A stretch of 64,000 bases of DNA, from positions 13,022,001 to 13,086,000 of the forward strand of contig NC_088317.1 of assembly GCF_910592395.1 (NCBI RefSeq). The letters are read 5' to 3'. Position numbers and translations under genes: made by a program. Shown one piece after another: positions 24,006-36,504 of the stretch; positions within the stretch are counted from its first letter, which is position 1; each line of letters opens with the position of its first letter. The notes beneath the pieces are model-generated. The model saw only the letters and a list, made by a program, of their open reading frames with translations. It was not told where the DNA came from and did not search any database. The DNA comes from Lineus longissimus. Taxonomy: Eukaryota; Nemertea; Pilidiophora; Heteronemertea; Lineidae.

Positions 24006-25580
24006 CGAATCTAGGTAATAAAGGTACAGGAAAAAAAGGTACTGGAAAAAAGGTACTGGAAAAAAAGGTACGGAAATAAAGGTACAGGAAATAAAGGTAC
24101 GGGAAATAAAGGTACAGGAAATAAAAGTACTGGAAATAAAGGTACAGAGAATGGCATAAATAGGTAAAAAGTACACAATTTTTTTTTTAAATATCATTTG
24201 AATTCTCTCCCATCCTCGGCACCCAGTGGTTTTCCATATGCTCCAGCTCTCGCTATTACAAACCCCTGGGGAAATCCATGCCCTTCAGACGGATTGTAGC
24301 GGTAGAAAAAAAAGCGCCCAATCAGAGAGTCGGTTGTATTTGAGTCTCGGAAATTCGTAAACCACGGACCCAGGAATTAATGCTCTCAGATGCACTATCA
24401 ATTGTATAGTCTTTTGCGCCATAGGGCTCGGGTCCAAGGTAGGTTAGTTAAATTTCAAAGATTGCAATGAAACGCGTATTTTCATTAGCTGCTATTTTTA
24501 GAACATCCGGGTATTTATGAAAATTCTGAATTTTTCAGTGCTGTTCCTTCGTATTGCGCGCACCCCGCTGCAAATTTATTTCATTACTTAATTAAAACAC
24601 AATTACACGTCTACACAAGGTTTAACAGCATAGAATCGATGAAGTATAAAACGATTTAACGATAGGATTATCTTAAACTTCATTCATATACATTTTATTG
24701 TCATATGAAACACTATATATACATACATTACGCACAGTGTATCAGGTTATCAGAACAGCCACCCTTCGCTGTCGATTCTAATGGATTTTCTCAGGGTTTT
24801 GTATGGGAAGTAGGAGTATCAAAAACCTGAAGCTCAGGATGATTCTCTCCTGTTCTATTCATAACTTTAACTTTATTTGTTGCTTAGGCAATGCATAGGC
24901 CTAAGAAATAGGTATATCAAATTTCCAGTATACCGTTATGGTCTTCAATAGTGAAAACACGACTATCAAGATCATGATGATTGTAAAGATTCTAGGACAA
25001 TTCCCTAAGGATTAACTGATAAATGTACCAATGTTCAAGTAAAGTTGCAATTAATCAATTAGCATTCATCATAGAGCTGGACCCAATTAACAATGTGCCT
25101 GGTCTTATAGACAAAAAACTAGATTTAAGACCAAACACAAGGCAGGTATACTAGGATACTAGGTGCGCCCCCCCCCCCCCTTTCCCGTGATCCTGGATCC
25201 GCCCCAAATAAAAATACGACTCGAGTATTTTAAAATTTAAAAGAACATGAATGTAGTTATTACCAAAACAACGTATGCTCCCCTGTTGGGCAACTTCTTC
25301 CATGATTTTTCCTCAAATTCATTCCGTAACAAAATTGTCCGCAATGTATTAAACTATTTTAAGGCACCACCTTAGACACAGAAGCAGAAAATGGGCAATA
25401 AAAGATTAATACATAGGCCGAGCCTAAACCAGTTGAAGAGAATAATAATATTCTAAAAAAAAAGTTGTACCTTTTTTACCTACTTATGCCATTTTGTGTA
25501 CCTTTTTTTCCGATACACTTTTTCCGGTACCTTTATTTCCAGTACTTTTATTTTTCCTGTACCTTTTTTACCGTATACCG
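24006..25580. mobile_element. Fold-back element with minisatellite arms, unit B
   Basis: Same insertion as in unit A, with identical TTTAAAT flanks (23999-24005 and 25581-25587). The left arm is about 24006-24180 and the right arm 25465-25580. Unit numbers differ from A, so the arms change length. A further element (24211-24841) is inserted near the inner edge of the left arm. Confidence 0.85.
24211..24841. mobile_element. 631 bp transposon with 9 bp target duplication
   Basis: Inserted into the B fold-back element. The flanks ATTCTCTCC are identical on both sides (24202-24210 and 24842-24850), and unit A has the empty site. The ends are CATCCTCGG and, inverted, CATCCTGAG. A 9 bp duplication is typical of Mutator-like elements, but the inverted repeats are very short, so the family is uncertain. 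It encodes no protein. Confidence 0.75.
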
Positions 25581-25968
25581 TTTAAATCATGTATCTCCTT
25601 TTATCTTTGTAATTATATCTATATGTTTATTTGCATACGTTTTATACTGTACATTGTTTCTCTTGCTTATTCACTTCTGTAATAACCAATGGTATCAATA
25701 CAGAATAAATTGTTTGACTAGCAGAGAGATATGACGGATACATATTTCATGAAATTCAGCAGCGCTTATCTATGGTCACCAAATGGTTTCAAATCCCGAC
25801 GGCAACACTTAGGACAAGTCCTATGTTCACAATAGTTGCAGAGGAAGTGGTAAGGACAATGTGTGTAGTTCTGTGAAAAGTCTGAAATTGAGCAGTTACA
25901 ATACTGTGTACCTGAACTTTAGTTTACGTTTTCAAATAACGTTTGAGAACCTCAATGAAAATAGAAAA

Positions 25969-27888
25969 ATGATCTGAAACAAATTAAGGATTTCCATTTT
26001 AAAAGGTTAATCATTAACAGAAAAATAGTTGAACCACTGTTTCAAAATAAATAACCAGGATTCGTTCTTCGAGTGTTTTTTCCTCTGTTTGATGAAGATC
26101 AGTTGTGCGACTGTGAACTCACTGCCAAGATACGGAAAAATGATCTGTCAAATCAGCTCAAAGAAGGGAACGTGTATGGAGAAGGAGGAGGTGAAGACCA
26201 CGATGGGATATCAGATGCATCAACTTCAGGTAATAACCATTAGAAGACTACGCCGATACACAATGTCGTAAAGAGCAGTAACTGTTATGATGCATACGAG
26301 TTTGCTGAAATTTGGTATATGCAGCATTTGTACATTTGTCTACACAACGGCAATGTTAAAAACTATATCAAGTACACTGTACGTATTTACGCAATTCAAT
26401 TTCCATTTTAAATATTTGACGAACGGCGTAGGCCTTCAAAGTCAGTAACTCGATTGGGGAGGGGGGGATCGGGACAAAATACTCCGTGCTAAGTGAAGTT
26501 ACAACAAAACTGAGCCCCAGTGGTGCAGTGGTACGTGTCGACAGCATGTTTTAACTCGTGGCTTCGACTTCCGGCCGAGTCACTGGCTGGTTCCCCTACT
26601 TGTCGATCGAGTTCTAAGATACATGCTACTAAAGAAACATATACGGCTTTTGGGGCCTGGCCGATTATAATGACTGCTGATGGAATGCTTTGAGCCAGGT
26701 CTACTAGATATCTTGCGTTCTGTTTTATGTACTACCGTATTAAGTCCAGCTTCGCGGTTAACAGGCTCAGTGGCACCCAACAAGTACTAAGTATATTCGA
26801 GTAACCTGAGTGTGCGTGACATTGCCAGTCTGTTCCTTTTTTAGGATTCAAGACCGAAAAATATTAGCTACAGACGCTCTATGAAAATATTGTTTAAACC
26901 ACCAGCTTCCGCCATATTGGAGTTCGGCAGTAAGTTTTCGTATTTATACGACCATGAGACGAGTTCTATTGTATTTATTCACAAATTTCATGACGAGCCG
27001 GGAGTAACACTGACATCCATACTTGTTTACAACAGATTAGTGGAAACAGGGGACTATCTTCTTGTGAAAAATACTTCAGCTTTAAGTGAACATGTCGTAA
27101 TTCTTAACGTGATATATGACATGAAATTGTTACTTCTGGCCCATGTTGGTCCGAGGGGCCACCCCAAGGTCTATGCTTACAAGTTTCTCTTCGCATTAAG
27201 CGGAAATCTATTCGGCCAAATTATAATTTCGAAAGGCAATCGATGTTACCGTTGTAAAGCACACATTGATCCTTGCTGTTTTCAAAATGGCATAATTATT
27301 AGGTGTTTTCTTTCGAAAGTAACATTATCATTCACGTTGTACACGTTGACATGGAGTAATGGTACAGGAATGCTTTCAAATGGATCCGCCTTTCAAGAGC
27401 TTATGAGTCCATTTATTTTCATCACTTTAGACGGGAGAATATTTGGCGTTAACAAGAGATATACTGGTGGTGTAACCGTTACGGTTTACCACAAGGGGAA
27501 GGGGAAATCAGCCAAGTGGCAGGCGAAGTTGACGCGTAAAACATCTTATTCATCGGGGGTTGGTAAAATGCACAGCGCCCTCTATAAACTTAGAAATAGG
27601 TTTTTGGTTTTCTTTCATCACAATGGCATGATGAACGATGTTAGCTTATTCCAAATTCTCTGTTTCCCATCAGAAGGAATAATCGCGCCTGTAAATAAAT
27701 TTTATGAGAAAATTTATGTTATATTACAAAGTCCCATCTCTCTCAGTAATAAGAAAAGTGAAGATGAAGCAATTTTAATGACAGGGAATGCAGATTTTAT
27801 TTTACATGTAGCTTCTGATGTTAGAAAAATTGATGAAGAAAGGAGTGAGGAAGTGTACAGATATCTTGAGGTGTTTAATTCAGTGTAA
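25969..27888 (+). pseudogene. Array plus-strand gene, copy C (exon 1 damaged, exon 2 intact)
   Basis: Exon 2 (26845-27888) is completely open: 12 codons from the acceptor to the first ATG at 26881, then 335 codons. Exon 1 has a 5 bp insertion directly after its start codon, which gives a stop after two codons, and one extra base in the A-rich stretch near 26048. The donor at 26230 is normal. The protein could still be made from the internal ATG at 26881, so loss of function is likely but not certain. The intron is most like that of copy E, not that of its neighbours B and D. Confidence 0.7.
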
Positions 27889-29504
27889 ATGTATGGATTA
27901 TCCAATGGTGTATTACCATTTTACCTTCATCCCAATTGTCACAAACGTACAGCATTATAATCATTTGAAGCATGCATCTAGTTTAACAATCCTTTAAGTT
28001 TCGTTCATTGTTTCTTTGAATTCAAGCTACCAGCCGAGAAAGCAATATACTCTTGAGAAAAAAACGTTCTAGGTCTTGAAAGAACTTTGAGGGTTTTTTC
28101 AGCCAACATTTAATTATGTATGTACCCCATTGAGTTTTTTTAGGGAAATAAAAACCCTAAACCCTCTTTACAAACTCAAAATCCTTTCCTGTCTCTATTC
28201 AAGGCCTATCATAGAAAACAACGAAAAAATCTTTATATCTCTTCGAAAACATTTACTACATGTACTTTCAAAACAATCTCGTCTTGACATGCACGTAACG
28301 CCACACCACCATTGCTATATGGCGGTGCAATATAACTCTCCTTTTTTCGCCCCACAAGTGTATTTGGATCACGTGCTAACAAATACAATTATACCTCTCT
28401 ATTAAAACACCATTGTTACTAAAAAATGGAGGTCATTAATAAAGAGGCGTCATGATTACAAAGGTGAAATTGATCGGAAATACCGCTTCTGGGCCAAACC
28501 AACGTCCTTAGAAAAGAGGGTGTCCATCCGTAGCGGGTATATGTTGAGGAAGCACTACTAAAACATGATATGATAATCGAAAGAGTAAAAATGACGACAG
28601 AGACACCAGCAAGTGCGTATTGACATAACCTTTACCATGACAGTACGCCAAATAAGTGCGTCTATGTAAAATCTGGCTGAGGCGTTTTTCCCTTCCTAAA
28701 ATCACTTTCATACATTTATTTACAGATTCTAATCCGATGTATCATTGAAGTGCATTTTGTCATCAGTTAAATGATACATTCATACTTGTGACAAAAAGAA
28801 TGTCCAGCCATACTTACTATTTTGAGAAGTTCTCCGTTTTGAGCAATAAGTATGTAAAGGTGGTATTGTGGGGCAGATATTTTCTTGCCACACGCCACTA
28901 AAGCGAGCACGAAACTCCCCCTATAGCACTATTCGGCGGGTAAAATAGGCGGGTATATCTGTTATATGAAATCATTCAACTTCAATTAACTGAGCAGACC
29001 TGACTTTTGTATATGTATGTGCACTTTAATTACAGGTGACCATCAACCCACTACACGGTATCAATATACGAGGAAAAATCCAGTTAAAACTAGCGAAGTT
29101 TTGGCAAATAAAATATATCGAAGATACAATGTAATTTCAAGTAAACTTCGAATGTCTCGAGATTTTTTCTTGGCATCGTTCATCAACGTCGAGTCCGTTA
29201 TGTACGTATAGTTCAACAAAACATAGTCGCATAATATGTAGTTTGAAACCACAAAATGACGTTTTGGGGGCTTGCAGTCATACACTGCTGTTTTTTTATG
29301 ATCGTGGGTACAGTTGACCATCAAACGTGGTCAGAAGTTAACTTTTCTCGTCTAAACTTGATGTTTCAAAGCCAGCGAAAAAGACGGGCCACTTTAATGG
29401 TGTGTCTAAATGAGCCCCATGAGTAGACTAGATGTCGGTGGGAGTGTTTTCAGCACATCACTGATATTTTGATAAATTTCCGGCAATTTTATTGACGTAA
29501 GGAT
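27889..29504. other. Spacer between the convergent genes, unit C
   Basis: Same spacer as 1767-3381. I see only short open frames here. Confidence 0.5.
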
Positions 29505-30648
29505 TTAGGTGCAAAATACCTCCTCCAAAACGAGATATAATATTCCCATCAGCCAGAGTCCCTTTCGATCATTCATCACAATGACATTTTGCCATTGGCC
29601 GATTGAATGTGGATTCAAACTAGTTGGAAGACTTCGATTTTAACGTGAGGGCACCACCAGACTACCAGATTACCCGTGTTGCTGGTGTATACGTAAAACC
29701 TGTAGATTAGCGATTTGATGATAAATCCACCAGAACCTATCTCCTCACTGCACTTACTTGTATAATTAGGCTTTTAAAAATAAGTTTCTCGAAAATTAAG
29801 TCCTTTTAGTAAATGGATTTTTTTGAAAATTAAGGCCTTTTGGTAAGAGGTCAATATCAAGCTGTGAGTTAGTTAACGGACCGGTTCGAAATGTGTACTG
29901 TAATTCATGAAATCCATCGTGAAGCCACAACACCACCGGCTGCAGCGACCCTCTCTTGTAATACCTTATCGCGGGTGTGGGGCGTGGCGTGAAAAAATAA
30001 TAACTTCCGTCAATCTCGCATCTAAATAAGTTATGGCAATCTTGGTAGACGGTCGCGATATCTTTATATCTACAGCTGTACAGTTTCTTGATAAAGGTCA
30101 TTTCCAAGACGAAACCCAGACTTTTCAGTATATACAGATTGACAAACCAGACCAAATCCGGGCCTAACCATCGAATCAGGAACTTTGTCTCGCAGGCGAA
30201 CACGCGATAGAAAGCAGGGATACGATCTGCAATTTTTCTGAATTGCTCAAACTCATTTGCAGGAATCTGATGTCTAATTCTACTTCCAAATGTATCTAAC
30301 AAAGCAATGGTCGTTTTTCCCTGTGAAAAGTCGCCATTTCTATCGCGGGGCCTAACTGAATAAGCGGAAACGATATAGTTTTTTTTTGTTTTTTTTTTAC
30401 ATATGCTGACATATTTCTCGAAGCAACAAAAAATACCTCTTGTTAAGAAGCCATTCCTAAATTCCGCTTAGGGACATGAAAATCGTTCTTACTCCGTTCT
30501 CAAACTTGTAGATAAGGAATTGCTTATCAGACAAAAAGTATGCATTATATATTACTATGGCATCTAAAGCTCTGTGATAGTATACTGATGTTACCAGATA
30601 TGGCATTTTCTCTTTAATTCTGTACATGTCGAGTAACTTGTTGCAGAC
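29505..30648 (-). pseudogene. Array minus-strand gene, last two exons, copy C
   Basis: The exon runs 30648-29965 and the last exon 29619-29505. The first part, from GTC TGC AAC, is open and includes the strands LDAIVVYNAYILSDKQFLIY. Near 30378-30402 a stretch encoding YIAGEFKNY in other copies is replaced by T-runs (A-runs in the gene), which breaks the frame. The donor is GTATTA as in B. Confidence 0.55.
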
Positions 30649-31534
30649 CTATGGAACAACAACAGTTTTACAGTTCCTTTTTAGTGCACACAAAAGTCAG
30701 CATCAGCTTCGAGAAGTTGAGATTCGGTCAATAAATTACAACGTAACGACAACAGTAGTGTTAGAGAGCGTTGTGTTAAAGCAAGGTTATCGTGTGTTAA
30801 AGGACGGTTACCCTAAGCCAGGAGTCGCTGCCCTTTTCAAGATTCATGTACGATTCTTAGTTAAGATTTAACTATAGTATTTATATGTTCCAAGAGTCTT
30901 GGAACGAATGTCTTATCGTGTTCACGAATCTGAAGAAGATCTGAACTAAGACTCTTCCAAAAACCTAAAATTTCGACTTAAGCAACACTGACAAATACAA
31001 AACAAGACTAACGATTTCTTAACCATCAGAGTTCCACACGCAAAAGGCCCGGATAAGACCCCTTTATGTTGGCACACTTTGTACAAATTCTTCAGACGAT
31101 ATGTAAGATGATGATGCCTCTAATATTGATTTCTTTTCATCCACTCATAGTGTTTGATCGATATCTGATTAACAGAAAAACAATCACAGTCTGTTTACAT
31201 GGATCCTCTAATCATTATCGACATTTTTCAGCAGAACCATGGCCAGGATGACTTATACAGAATGTTTCTCTACTCGTCTAGGGAATGGGTCTAATAATGT
31301 TCTGTAAACACAATAGCGTGCATGCCGGCGGTGAATATCAGTCCTAAAGTCTCCTCCTTTCTAAGAGGGATATACGCACAACGATGGTGGATCGGTATGA
31401 GTAGCGTGTTGCTTTTTATGCTAGATGAGGCAAATGCCTGCGAGATCATAACGCGCGCAGAGGTCTTTAAAATCCTTTATCAAACCATACTTTCAACTAT
31501 AAAAGCAAGACTGTGTACAGATCACCAATCATTC
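30649..31534. other. Upstream region of the minus-strand gene, unit C
   Basis: Matches unit D 47902-49130 apart from a ~350 bp deletion after the word cacaaaagtc (30697). No supported gene. Confidence 0.35.
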
Positions 31535-31541
31535 ACTCCTT

Positions 31542-33105
31542 TGAGTTTGTTGAACTCCTCGGTCAAATGAGAGCTACTAGCTGTTCATTTGACCCCATTC
31601 CAACACCTTTGCTGAAAAAGTGTACACCGGGTATAGTTGAGCTTATGATTGCAATCATCAACTCCTCTCTCAGTTGTGGTGTTGTCCCTGATAGTTTCAA
31701 GAGGGTTATTCTTAATCCACTTATTAAGAAACCATCATTGGATGCCGATGTACTTAAAAACTATCGCCCGGTGTCCAATCTATGCTTTCTCTCAAAGGTG
31801 CTTGAGAGGGTAGTTGCCAATCAATTATCAGTACACTTGGATAGCAACGATCTGCGTGAACCTTTTCAATCAGCCTATCGTCCTATGCACAGCGTTGAAA
31901 CTGGGCTTACTCGTGTCCATAATGATGTCATTCGTGCGCTCGATGAAAAGAAATGTGTCCTCTTAGTACTTTTGGACATGAGCGCTGCTTTCGATACTGT
32001 GGATCATGTGAAGCTGATAAATCGCCTTGGTGCAATGGGAGTCTCAGGGGTGGCATTGAAATGGTTCACGTCCTATCTTAGTGGCAGGTGTCAGGAGGTG
32101 TGCGTTGAGGGTAAACTTTCAAAGCCAAGTATGATCAAGTGTTGGGTACCTCAGGGTTCCATACTTGGTCCCCTGTTATTTTCCATCTATACTACACCTA
32201 TCGGTGCTATCATCATGGCACATAGCATTTCTTACCACTTTTATGCCGATGACAGTCAGTTATACCTGGTTTTCACACTGCCTGAGCTCGGCCCCACATG
32301 TGACTTGATGTCAACCGGTGTTTTCGACCTCAACAAATGGTTGGTAAGAAACTTTCTCAAGTGTAATGGTGAAAAGACAGATCTATTGTTCATTGGTACC
32401 AAGAAGCACATCGACGTGCTTAGGCTGCAATCAGTCCGCATCATTGACGCTGATGTGTATGCTTCTCTTTCAGCGAGAAACCTTGGTGTAGTTTTTGACA
32501 GTGAATTCACTTTCAAACAGCACATTAGTGCTTGTGTTAGGGCCTCATACTTTCATATCCGCAATATTGGAAAGATCCGCAGATATCTATCGGTCAACAC
32601 CACTAGGCTCTATATTCAAGCCCTCATCACTTCTAGACTTGACTTCTGCAATTCCCTTCTTCTTGGCTTGCCTAAATCTACTGTCCGTCCACTGCAGTTA
32701 GTGCAAAACAACGCGGCTCGTCTTATTACCAAGTCTCGAAAGAGGTCACATATTACCCCAGTCCTCAAGTCTCTACATTGGCTCCCTGTTGAACAGCGTA
32801 TCGCTTACAAGGTCCTCCTCCTTACTTTCAAATGTCTCCATGGTCTGGCCCCATCCTATCTCTCCGAGCTTACATCAATCTACACACCTAACCGTCCCCT
32901 TCGCTCCTCAGCTGAAACTCTCCTTCAACCTCCCAGAGCAAAGGTGCAATCAATAGGAACTAGAGCTTTTTCTATTGGTGCACCAAAAATGTGGAATAAA
33001 CTTCCAGCAACTATCAGAAACATCCAAGACATTGTTCCTTTCAAACGTTCCTTGAAACATTTCCTCTTTTCTGAAGCCTTCATTAGCAGTGATGCAGCGC
33101 TTTGA
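31542..33105 (+). CDS. Non-LTR reverse transcriptase, partial
   Basis: An open frame of about 520 codons for the reverse transcriptase of a CR1/L2-like element; in-frame flank extends the open frame back to 31513. The RT blocks are in order: NYRPVSNLCFLSKVLERV, LLDMSAAFDTVDH, the VPQGSILGPLLFSIY block and the catalytic YADD in FYADDSQLY (near 32240-32255). After these come the usual C-terminal words LHWLPVEQRIAYKVLLLTFK and MWNKLPATIR. The whole frame has no stop, so the insertion is recent. It lacks the N-terminal apurinic endonuclease and cannot move by itself. Confidence 0.93.
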
Positions 33106-33159
33106 GCGATCCTAATGGATCGGATACTGCGCTATACAAGACTCGTTATATATATATAT
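31542..33159 (+). mobile_element. 5'-truncated CR1/L2-like LINE
   Basis: Flanked by a 7 bp target duplication ACTCCTT (31535-31541 and 33160-33166); other units have the empty site. The 3' end is a TA microsatellite after the coding stop, as in the CR1/L2/Rex group. The 5' end lies inside the reverse transcriptase gene, so the endonuclease domain is missing. It is a typical dead-on-arrival insertion from target-primed reverse transcription. Confidence 0.9.
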
Positions 33160-33166
33160 ACTCCTT

Positions 33167-34295
33167 CGACAGTAGGTAGAGATGTCTTCTTAGTGCATTT
33201 GGTAATGAAATATTCCCCTGTGCATAAGAAGGCTACTATATCATGTATATCAGTTTAGCACTTGGTGGGATGTACCGTTGACCAAACTTTTACAGTAAAA
33301 CGACGTGTTTTGTGGCATTTTGCTATTGATATAGGGTTTTAACTGCTCTATGATCGCGAAGACATTTTCATCAGCCATGTCAGCGTACGTACGAAAGTTT
33401 CAGTCCTCAGTAAATAGAAATAATAATTTAATAATAATAATCTATTATATTAAAAGTGCTTTTGAATGAAAATCATTTACAAAGCACTGTACAATTTAAA
33501 AAACAACACATAGTAAAAGAGAAAATTGTACATAGAGATTAAAACATTCATAGAGATTAAAACATATCGGGGCTGGTGTCGAAGTGTTCAATAAAAAGAT
33601 GAGATTTAAGATGTTTTTTTGAAGGCGCTGGTGCCAATGGGATCACGCATCCAGGCCGGAAGTAGTGCAAGTAAGGCCGCCTGCATTGTAATTGCATATT
33701 CAAGTACTGTTGGATCGGGAGTACACAACGCTGAGAAGTCACTGTTCGCGTGTACATACATGGGATTAAGAAATTTGGAGAACGGCGGAAAAGTAGAGAA
33801 GAAATTCGTCAATTGCCTGTACAGCAATGGGTACTTCTTGCCACATGATGGTGACTGATTATACGCTTTGATATACAATGCATCGTCAAGTTTGCACTGA
33901 AGAATTTGCCGAGTTATTTATGACGTGTTTGGTTTAATCGCTTGAAATTTTAATTGTCGTGACGTGACCAAGTGCTGCTCTCCGGCCAGTTGCCAAGCCC
34001 GGTAGTCGTCACAAATCGGTAATTCTGTATTGGTGGACTGTCCCTTGATGACCGACCGAGGGCCAAGCCTAGCCAAAGCCCGCATCATTCAAAACGTTAA
34101 GGCACAGAAACAGAGCTACCATGCCGCACTGCCGCCTTCCTAGAAACAAACAATGTGAACATCTCACAATTCTGGGAGTTGGCATTTCTTCTTTTAGAGC
34201 CATATAGGATGTAAACTTCTCTAGAGGTACATGTATTTGAAGCTTGAAGTTCCTAGGTAGAAAATCGTCTAGTAGGACTCCTAGTTAGGATCTTA
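33167..34295. other. Array sequence, unit C, with LINE fragment
   Basis: Matches A 6631-7430. It includes a C counterpart of the conserved 87-codon plus-strand ORF (33619-33858), whose N-terminus is replaced by the LINE fragment at 33420-33658. Confidence 0.4.
33420..33658 (-). mobile_element. 3' fragment of a second LINE, minus strand
   Basis: Inserted between agaaat and gcaagtaagg relative to A and D. Read on the minus strand it encodes the last ~30 residues of a CR1/L2-like reverse transcriptase (a PAWMRDPIGT word and then a HLFIEHFD word), a stop, a short 3' UTR with a repeated CATAGAGATTAAAAC word, and an ATT-rich tail. It is a very short 5'-truncated insertion, so it carries no function. 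Confidence 0.7.
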
Positions 34296-34299
34296 TTCA

Positions 34300-35738
34300 G
34301 AGACAAGACCACAATTGATTTTTTAAGCCTTTTAGCAGTTACATTGTCAATGTTTGACCGCGACGCATCAAAGAACGCGTGGTGTTGTGAATCTGAAATT
34401 TAGATTATGTTATTCCAGACAGTCGGGCAAGTAAATGGTGAAAAATAAAATGGTGATTGACCACGGAAATTTTTTGATAATCGACAAATTAGACAGACTT
34501 TGATATTTCCACTCTTTTCAGCCAACTGGCAGAAAAAAACACAAAACACGCCCCCTATTACCCAATTAGCAAAATTCGAAATTAATTTTTTCATCAAATA
34601 ATTTCTTTATATCTGTAGACTTGCCACAACAAATATTTTTTCAATACCTCTCCAAATATGTACTTGAGAGTTAAAAACATGCACTCGTCTAATTGATAGG
34701 CCTCGACCCTCCAACCTATGAATATTCATTAGTGGTCTTGTCTCAATGAAGGTGCATTTCAGGGGTTAACATTTTGAGATTTTTTTCAAACTAATGTAGA
34801 TGACATCCAACAACTCTCCAACAAAGGAAAGTCATATCTGGACATTTTTTGGAGAAATGAGAGACATTTCAAAGAGTGGTACAACTGTGCCAAAGCGACG
34901 AAAGAGGACAAAATCGACAAAAAGTCATGATTTTGCAGCCAACAGCAACAAATTCAAAGACCTGCCCTGGCCAGAATAAGCAAGCTATGGAGCTGAAATT
35001 TTAGGATATGATTTAGAAATAACTTTGCTGCTTAGGGCTCAATTTTCAGAATCAAGGCCTAAGTAGTTTCAAAGAAATTACAAAATGAATGGCAACACAA
35101 CAAGACTTGTAAAAATGAAACCGAACTTAGACCGGGGTTAGGTTGACTCTTATTTGGGTCAAATTAAGTTTTTTTCTCATTATTTTAGCTTGTTTTGACC
35201 TTAGATCATCAGCAATACAATATTCTAAATGAATTAGAGTGATTTGAGCACATTCAAATTTTTCACTATATTGACCCAAAATGTAGTGTAAATAGAGACA
35301 AGACCACAATTGATTTTTTAAGCCTTTTAGCAGTTAAATTGTCAATGTTTGACCGCGACGCATCAAAGAACGCGTGGTGTTGTGAATCTGAAATTTAGAT
35401 TATGTTATTCCAGACAGTCGGGCAAGTAAATGGTGAAAAATAAAATGGTGATTGACCACGGAATTTTTTTGATAATCGACAAATTAGACAGACTTTGATA
35501 TTTCCACTCTTTTCAGCCAACTGGCAGAAAAAACTCAAAACACGCCCCCTATTACCCAATTAGCAAAATTCGAAATTAATTTTTTCATCAAATAATTTCT
35601 TTATATCTGTAGACTTGCCACAACAAATATTTTTTCAATACCTCTCCAAATATGTACTTGAGAGTTAAAAACATGCACTCGTCTAATTGATAGGCCTCGA
35701 CCCTCCAACCTATGAATATTCATTAGTGGTCTTGTCTC
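34300..35738. mobile_element. Composite element: two 445 bp terminal units around 550 bp
   Basis: Unit D has the empty site cttattcattca; here TTCA is duplicated on both sides (34296-34299 and 35739-35742). The two terminal units (34300-34744 and 35295-35738) are direct, nearly identical copies. Each starts GAGACAAGACCAC and ends GTGGTCTTGTCTC, a 13 bp inverted repeat. The central 550 bp has no open frame of note, no recognisable primer-binding site and no polypurine tract. It reads either as a terminal-repeat retrotransposon in miniature or as two MITE copies that moved together. Confidence 0.75.
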
Positions 35739-35742
35739 TTCA

Positions 35743-36504
35743 TTCACGTACAGATGTACGAGTACATTATAATATTAATCTTTACGGAGAATCTTCCAAT
35801 AATCTTGTAAATATTGTACTGTTACAGGATACTGTAGCAATTGCAGTAGGTTGCCACACGAAATCCTATCTCAAAACGATGCTTGAGGGTTATAAGGGAA
35901 CTCCTTGACGTAGTTGTAAGGCGGATGAATATCACTTTACTTTGACACCGAATCCGCTGCAGTGTTTAAGTTTTGAACCAGGCTAAAGATTCAACTAGAA
36001 AATTAGCAAATGTGACAAACTACATGCTAACTGGTCATACTTACAGTGCTGGACGGAGACCAGCGCCTATTTGTAGGGATGTTCCGGTATTAACTGCCAA
36101 ATTCGTGTTCCTTTTAATGCCGATGTAATTTCTGGAGAAACGACCTCGACAAGTCCATGAAGCCTCTCCTCAACGATACCGATCTGATTTGCGCTGGATA
36201 AGCAACAAGGCCTAAAAAAAGTGGGACGAGGACCTTTAAAATTGTATCACATGATCGAGATTAAATGAGGCGCATCTAGATCTGGTAGCTAGTTTAATTC
36301 TCTATACGTTAGTTAGAACATTTTTGATGAAGCAAGTGCGAATTCCCCGTTGAGTTGCGAACAATTCAGGTTGAACAATTGATGCAATATTATCTAACTG
36401 TCTCGACATTTGCTAAATGGCTTTGCATTTAATTTCGTCTAACATGTAGCCCGATGCTTCCCTTTATTTGTTTGATACCAGATACAACAATTTCTATCTT
36501 GATT
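35743..36504. other. Array sequence, unit C
   Basis: Matches A 7430-7950 and the sequence after the Harbinger element. It contains a diverged candidate minus-strand exon (about 36043-36200). Confidence 0.4.

Larger units (their letters stand above)
12972..25719 (+). repeat. Tandem array unit B
   Basis: Second unit, in the same orientation as A. The boundary is set arbitrarily at the conserved word gcagagagatatgacg. Unit B carries a 764 bp insertion at 16451-17214, a unique 3 kb segment at 18431-21408, and a 631 bp element inside its fold-back copy. It lacks about 840 bp that A has at 6801-7639. Confidence 0.95.

Noticed and set aside
31513-31541. N-terminal extension of the LINE reverse transcriptase
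   Set aside because: These bases are array flank and target duplication, not element sequence.
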